DNA of 64,000 bases, from contig VRUJ01000024.1 in the NCBI GenBank assembly GCA_019456165.1, positions 1 to 64,000 on the forward strand. Reading direction: 5' to 3'. Shown one piece after another: positions 61,780 through 64,000 of this stretch (the first letter of the stretch is position 1; every line of letters starts with the position of its first letter). The notes beneath the pieces are model-generated. The model saw only the letters and a program-made list of their open reading frames with translations. It was not told the origin of the DNA and did no database searches. Both the position numbers and the translations under genes were made by a program. Origin of the DNA: Chloroflexota bacterium. Its GTDB lineage: Bacteria; Chloroflexota; Anaerolineae; Anaerolineales; UBA11579.

Positions 61780-63683
61780 TGTGTGGAATTTGTGGTGTAG
61801 TACGCAGCGATAATGCTCCGGTTGAAACAGCTCTGCTGAAAAAAATGAACGTCGCGCTCGCTCACCGGGGACCGGATGGTGATGGATATTATCATAATCC
61901 GGGGGTGGGGTTTGCTATGCGTCGCTTAGCTGTGATCGATGTTGTAGGCGGCGCCCAACCGATTACAAACGAAGATGAGTCATTATGGATCGTATATAAC
62001 GGGGAATCGTATAACTATCCTACTTTAAGCGCGGATTTACAGAAGCGCGGCCATCGGTTTCGCACCCAAACCGACACTGAGTGTGTCTTGCACCTTTATG
62101 AAGAATACGGGGTTGACTGTGTGAAACACTTGCGCGGCCAATTCGCGTTTGCGTTGTGGGATGAAAACACCAGGCGTTTGATGATCGCGCGAGATCGGCT
62201 AGGTCAAAAACCTCTCTACTATACAATGCAGGGGGGTGTTTTCTTTTTTGCCTCAGAGCTTACCAGCCTGTGTGCCGGTTTGCCGCAGCGCCCAGCTATA
62301 CATTTGCCAGCGATCGACCACTTTCTCGGTTTGCAGTACATCCCAGAGCCACTCACCCCATATGAAGGTGTTTACAAGCTACCTGCAGCCCACCGCCTGA
62401 TCTGGCAGAATGGCGATTTTCACACCGAAGCTTATTGGGATTTGGATTATGGTCCAAAACTAGAAGGCTCCGAAGATGACCTGGCAGCTGAATTACGAGA
62501 GCGCGCCCGCCAGGCGGTGGAAATGCGTTTAATCAGCGAGGTGCCATTGGGCGCTCACTTGAGCGGCGGTATCGATTCTAGTATTGTGGTTGCGCTGATG
62601 GCCGAAATAAGCCATGAATCTGTGAAGACCTTTTCTGTAGGTTTTGAAGAAAGCGCTTTTTCCGAACTTAGCTATGCTCGCAGTGTGGCAGAGCGATATG
62701 AAACCGATCATCATGAGTTCACTCTATCCTTTGGTGATATCCCTGCAACCGTAAACACAATGCTCACCCACTTCGGGGAACCATTTGCAGATCCATCCGC
62801 GATTCCCCTCTATCATCTTTCACGTCTGACTCGCGAGTATGTCACTGTGGCCCTTAATGGGGATGGCGGGGATGAAGCGTTCGCCGGTTACCTACGTTAT
62901 AGGTTAGATCCCTGGGCTAACCGCTACCTCAAACTCCCCTCTCTGCTTACCAATAAATTATTGCCAGCCGCAGCAGGTTTATTACCGGATCGCGCTGATC
63001 GTCCGGTGGGTGGGAGTCTAATTAACGGGCTAAAGCGTTTAGGTCAATTGACCACAATCGATCCGCGCGCCAGTATTCTACGCTGGGGCTCCTATTTCTC
63101 ACCCGATTTTAAAAAGGAATTGTGGAAAGAAACTTATCATAAAACACTTGATTTGCAGAAGTCCGAGCGATTACTAATAGAACGTTTTTCTTCTGCACCG
63201 GCTGCATCCTACCTGGATCGCACCCTTTATACCGATAACAAAACCTATTTGCCTGGAGATCTGCTTGTCAAGGCGGACCGAATGACCATGGCCCACTCGC
63301 TTGAGGGACGTTCTCCTTTCTTGGACCACGAATTTGCTGGCTGGGCAGCACGACTGCCGGAAGGCCTGAAATTTCGCGGACGGCAGGGGAAATATTTGCT
63401 GCGTAAAGCCTTTGCCAGCTATTTACCAGATGAGATCACCCGGCGCGGCAAACAAGGCTTTGGTATTCCGCTGGGAGCCTGGTTTCGCGGACCTTTATAT
63501 GAATGGTCCCGAGAGGTGTTATTGACTCTGGGGAGTTATACAGATGAATGGTTTGAACGCCCAGCCCTAGAACGTATTTTGAAGGAGCATAAATCTGGTC
63601 GTGTAGATCATGGAAAGCGCTTATGGGCATTGGTGGTGCTGGGCTTGTGGGCTGAGATGCAGCCTCAACGTATTGCAGATTAG
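61779..63683 (+). CDS. asnB: Asparagine synthase-like amidotransferase (glutamine-hydrolysing)
   Basis: The 634-residue two-domain enzyme starts MCGICGVVRS; Cys2 becomes the N-terminal nucleophile of the glutaminase domain, with LAHRGPDGDG next. The synthetase domain has the PP-loop LSGGIDSS near 265-272 and KADRMTMAHSLEGRSPFLD. It would amidate a carboxylate with glutamine nitrogen. In an exopolysaccharide context such AsnB relatives often amidate uronic acids or peptides rather than make asparagine; that is inference. Translation is probably coupled to the GT4 gene by the overlap. Confidence 0.92.
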   Translation: MCGICGVVRSDNAPVETALLKKMNVALAHRGPDGDGYYHNPGVGFAMRRLAVIDVVGGAQPITNEDESLWIVYNGESYNYPTLSADLQKRGHRFRTQTDTECVLHLYEEYGVDCVKHLRGQFAFALWDENTRRLMIARDRLGQKPLYYTMQGGVFFFASELTSLCAGLPQRPAIHLPAIDHFLGLQYIPEPLTPYEGVYKLPAAHRLIWQNGDFHTEAYWDLDYGPKLEGSEDDLAAELRERARQAVEMRLISEVPLGAHLSGGIDSSIVVALMAEISHESVKTFSVGFEESAFSELSYARSVAERYETDHHEFTLSFGDIPATVNTMLTHFGEPFADPSAIPLYHLSRLTREYVTVALNGDGGDEAFAGYLRYRLDPWANRYLKLPSLLTNKLLPAAAGLLPDRADRPVGGSLINGLKRLGQLTTIDPRASILRWGSYFSPDFKKELWKETYHKTLDLQKSERLLIERFSSAPAASYLDRTLYTDNKTYLPGDLLVKADRMTMAHSLEGRSPFLDHEFAGWAARLPEGLKFRGRQGKYLLRKAFASYLPDEITRRGKQGFGIPLGAWFRGPLYEWSREVLLTLGSYTDEWFERPALERILKEHKSGRVDHGKRLWALVVLGLWAEMQPQRIAD

Positions 63684-63701
63684 TCGCTGTGAAGGTATAA
63701 T
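63673..63701 (+). promoter_or_regulatory. Promoter of tRNA-Val
   Basis: TTGCAG (63673) and TATAAT (63696) with 17-base spacing lie 10 bases before the tRNA, overlapping the end of asnB. A close match to the sigma-70 consensus. Confidence 0.75.
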
Positions 63702-63711
63702 TTTTCCACCC

Positions 63712-63785
63712 GGGCGGTTAGCTCAGTTGGTTAGAGCGTTGCGTTGACATCGCAAAGGTCGATGGTTCGAGTCCATTACCGCCCA
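63712..63785 (+). tRNA. tRNA-Val (anticodon GAC)
   Basis: The acceptor GGGCGGT pairs fully with ACCGCCC, discriminator A, no encoded CCA. D-arm GCTC/GAGC, anticodon loop TTGACAT with anticodon GAC, T-loop TTCGAGT. All stems are sound. Confidence 0.95.
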
Positions 63786-63788
63786 CAT

Positions 63789-63821
63789 AAATCGTTCATT
63801 GTCTCAACCGAGCGATTTTTT
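63789..63821 (+). terminator. Rho-independent terminator of tRNA-Val
   Basis: AAATCGTTC pairs with GAGCGATTT (one G-T) around a 12-base loop, followed by TTT. It lies directly after the tRNA. Confidence 0.8.
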
Positions 63822-64000
63822 ACTATGACGAGATTTGAGATAAGGGGCAATCTAAGAGTCAATAAGATGCCGTAAGTTTGTCTAATTGTGTACAGTTCAT
63901 TAGCAAGCTATCTAAGCAATTCAATGACAAGATAATTTCGCCATTTGGATCTATAGTGAATTGTATAGTGTCAGCTAGAATGGTACCAAAAAAGGATAAA
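63822..64000. other. Window end without recognised feature
   Basis: The last 179 bases are AT-rich and contain no gene I can support. Since this is the 3' flank of a tRNA gene, it could be the start of an integrated element, but no attachment duplication is visible inside the window. Confidence 0.5.

Overview
The window looks like a chromosomal piece of a Chloroflexota bacterium, most likely Anaerolineae. That placement is an inference with moderate confidence. It rests on the gene mix: an F420-type luciferase-fold oxidoreductase, a non-pyrrolysine MttB-family methyltransferase, Thr/Pro-linker lipoproteins with TolB-like propellers, a membrane protein joining a PP2C-like domain to an outside propeller, and a large exopolysaccharide cluster. 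No 16S rRNA or other decisive marker is present.

Region 1 (1-10.4 kb) is accessory DNA built as an array. A 42-43 bp sequence matching the 3' half of tRNA-Arg(CCT), from the anticodon loop to the acceptor end, recurs at 1816, 5492, 8022, 9423 and 10346, with a nearly complete tRNA-Arg at 3133 and a faint possible copy near 24350. All copies are on the + strand. Several follow a shared leader with direct repeats that look like integrase arm sites. Between copies lie one to three unrelated cargo genes: M20 peptidases, a lipoprotein, an IS200 insertion, a FAD oxidoreductase, a broken YdeI-like gene, a PP-loop gene stopped by one nonsense codon, and a GYD protein. I read this as repeated integration of small elements at tRNA-Arg, with no recombinase left in view.

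Region 2 (10.4-24.4 kb) holds a CGNR regulator divergent from an EamA exporter, a 1633-residue Type ISP-like restriction-modification enzyme, an RhlE-like helicase, a TetR regulator divergent from a membrane protein with two matching operators, and an AT-rich operon of a D12-class adenine methyltransferase, a MORC/Hsp90-like GHKL ATPase and an OLD-like AAA ATPase. The last is a candidate defence system without a recognisable nuclease. A truncated coding tail overlaps its first gene by ATGA, suggesting the operon once began further upstream.

Region 3 (24.4-33.7 kb) has an MttB-like methyltransferase with an F420-type oxidoreductase, a propeller lipoprotein, an IS256-family remnant with a broken MerB-like gene, a cupin, and three tandem promoter-plus-hairpin units (29.8-30.2 kb). 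One of these units shows a compensatory change, so they are likely small RNAs. A CelD-like acetyltransferase and the PP2C/propeller protein follow.

Region 4 (33.8-46 kb) is mainly housekeeping: priA, a phosphoribosyltransferase, an ABC exporter ATPase separated from a 5'-truncated permease by an isoprenoid-synthase-like gene, mscS, a glycosyltransferase fused to a nucleotide-binding-like domain, a FlK-like thioesterase, a HAD phosphatase, and tsaE-tsaB-rimI-UDG with overlapping or close genes.

Region 5 (46-63.7 kb) is a surface-polysaccharide or glycosylation cluster: nucleotide-sugar dehydrogenase, epimerase, Wzx-like flippase, GT4 and GT2 glycosyltransferases, a GDP-mannose dehydratase, three large multi-membrane proteins (two GT39-like) and an AsnB amidotransferase. 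It ends at tRNA-Val(GAC) with its own promoter and terminator.
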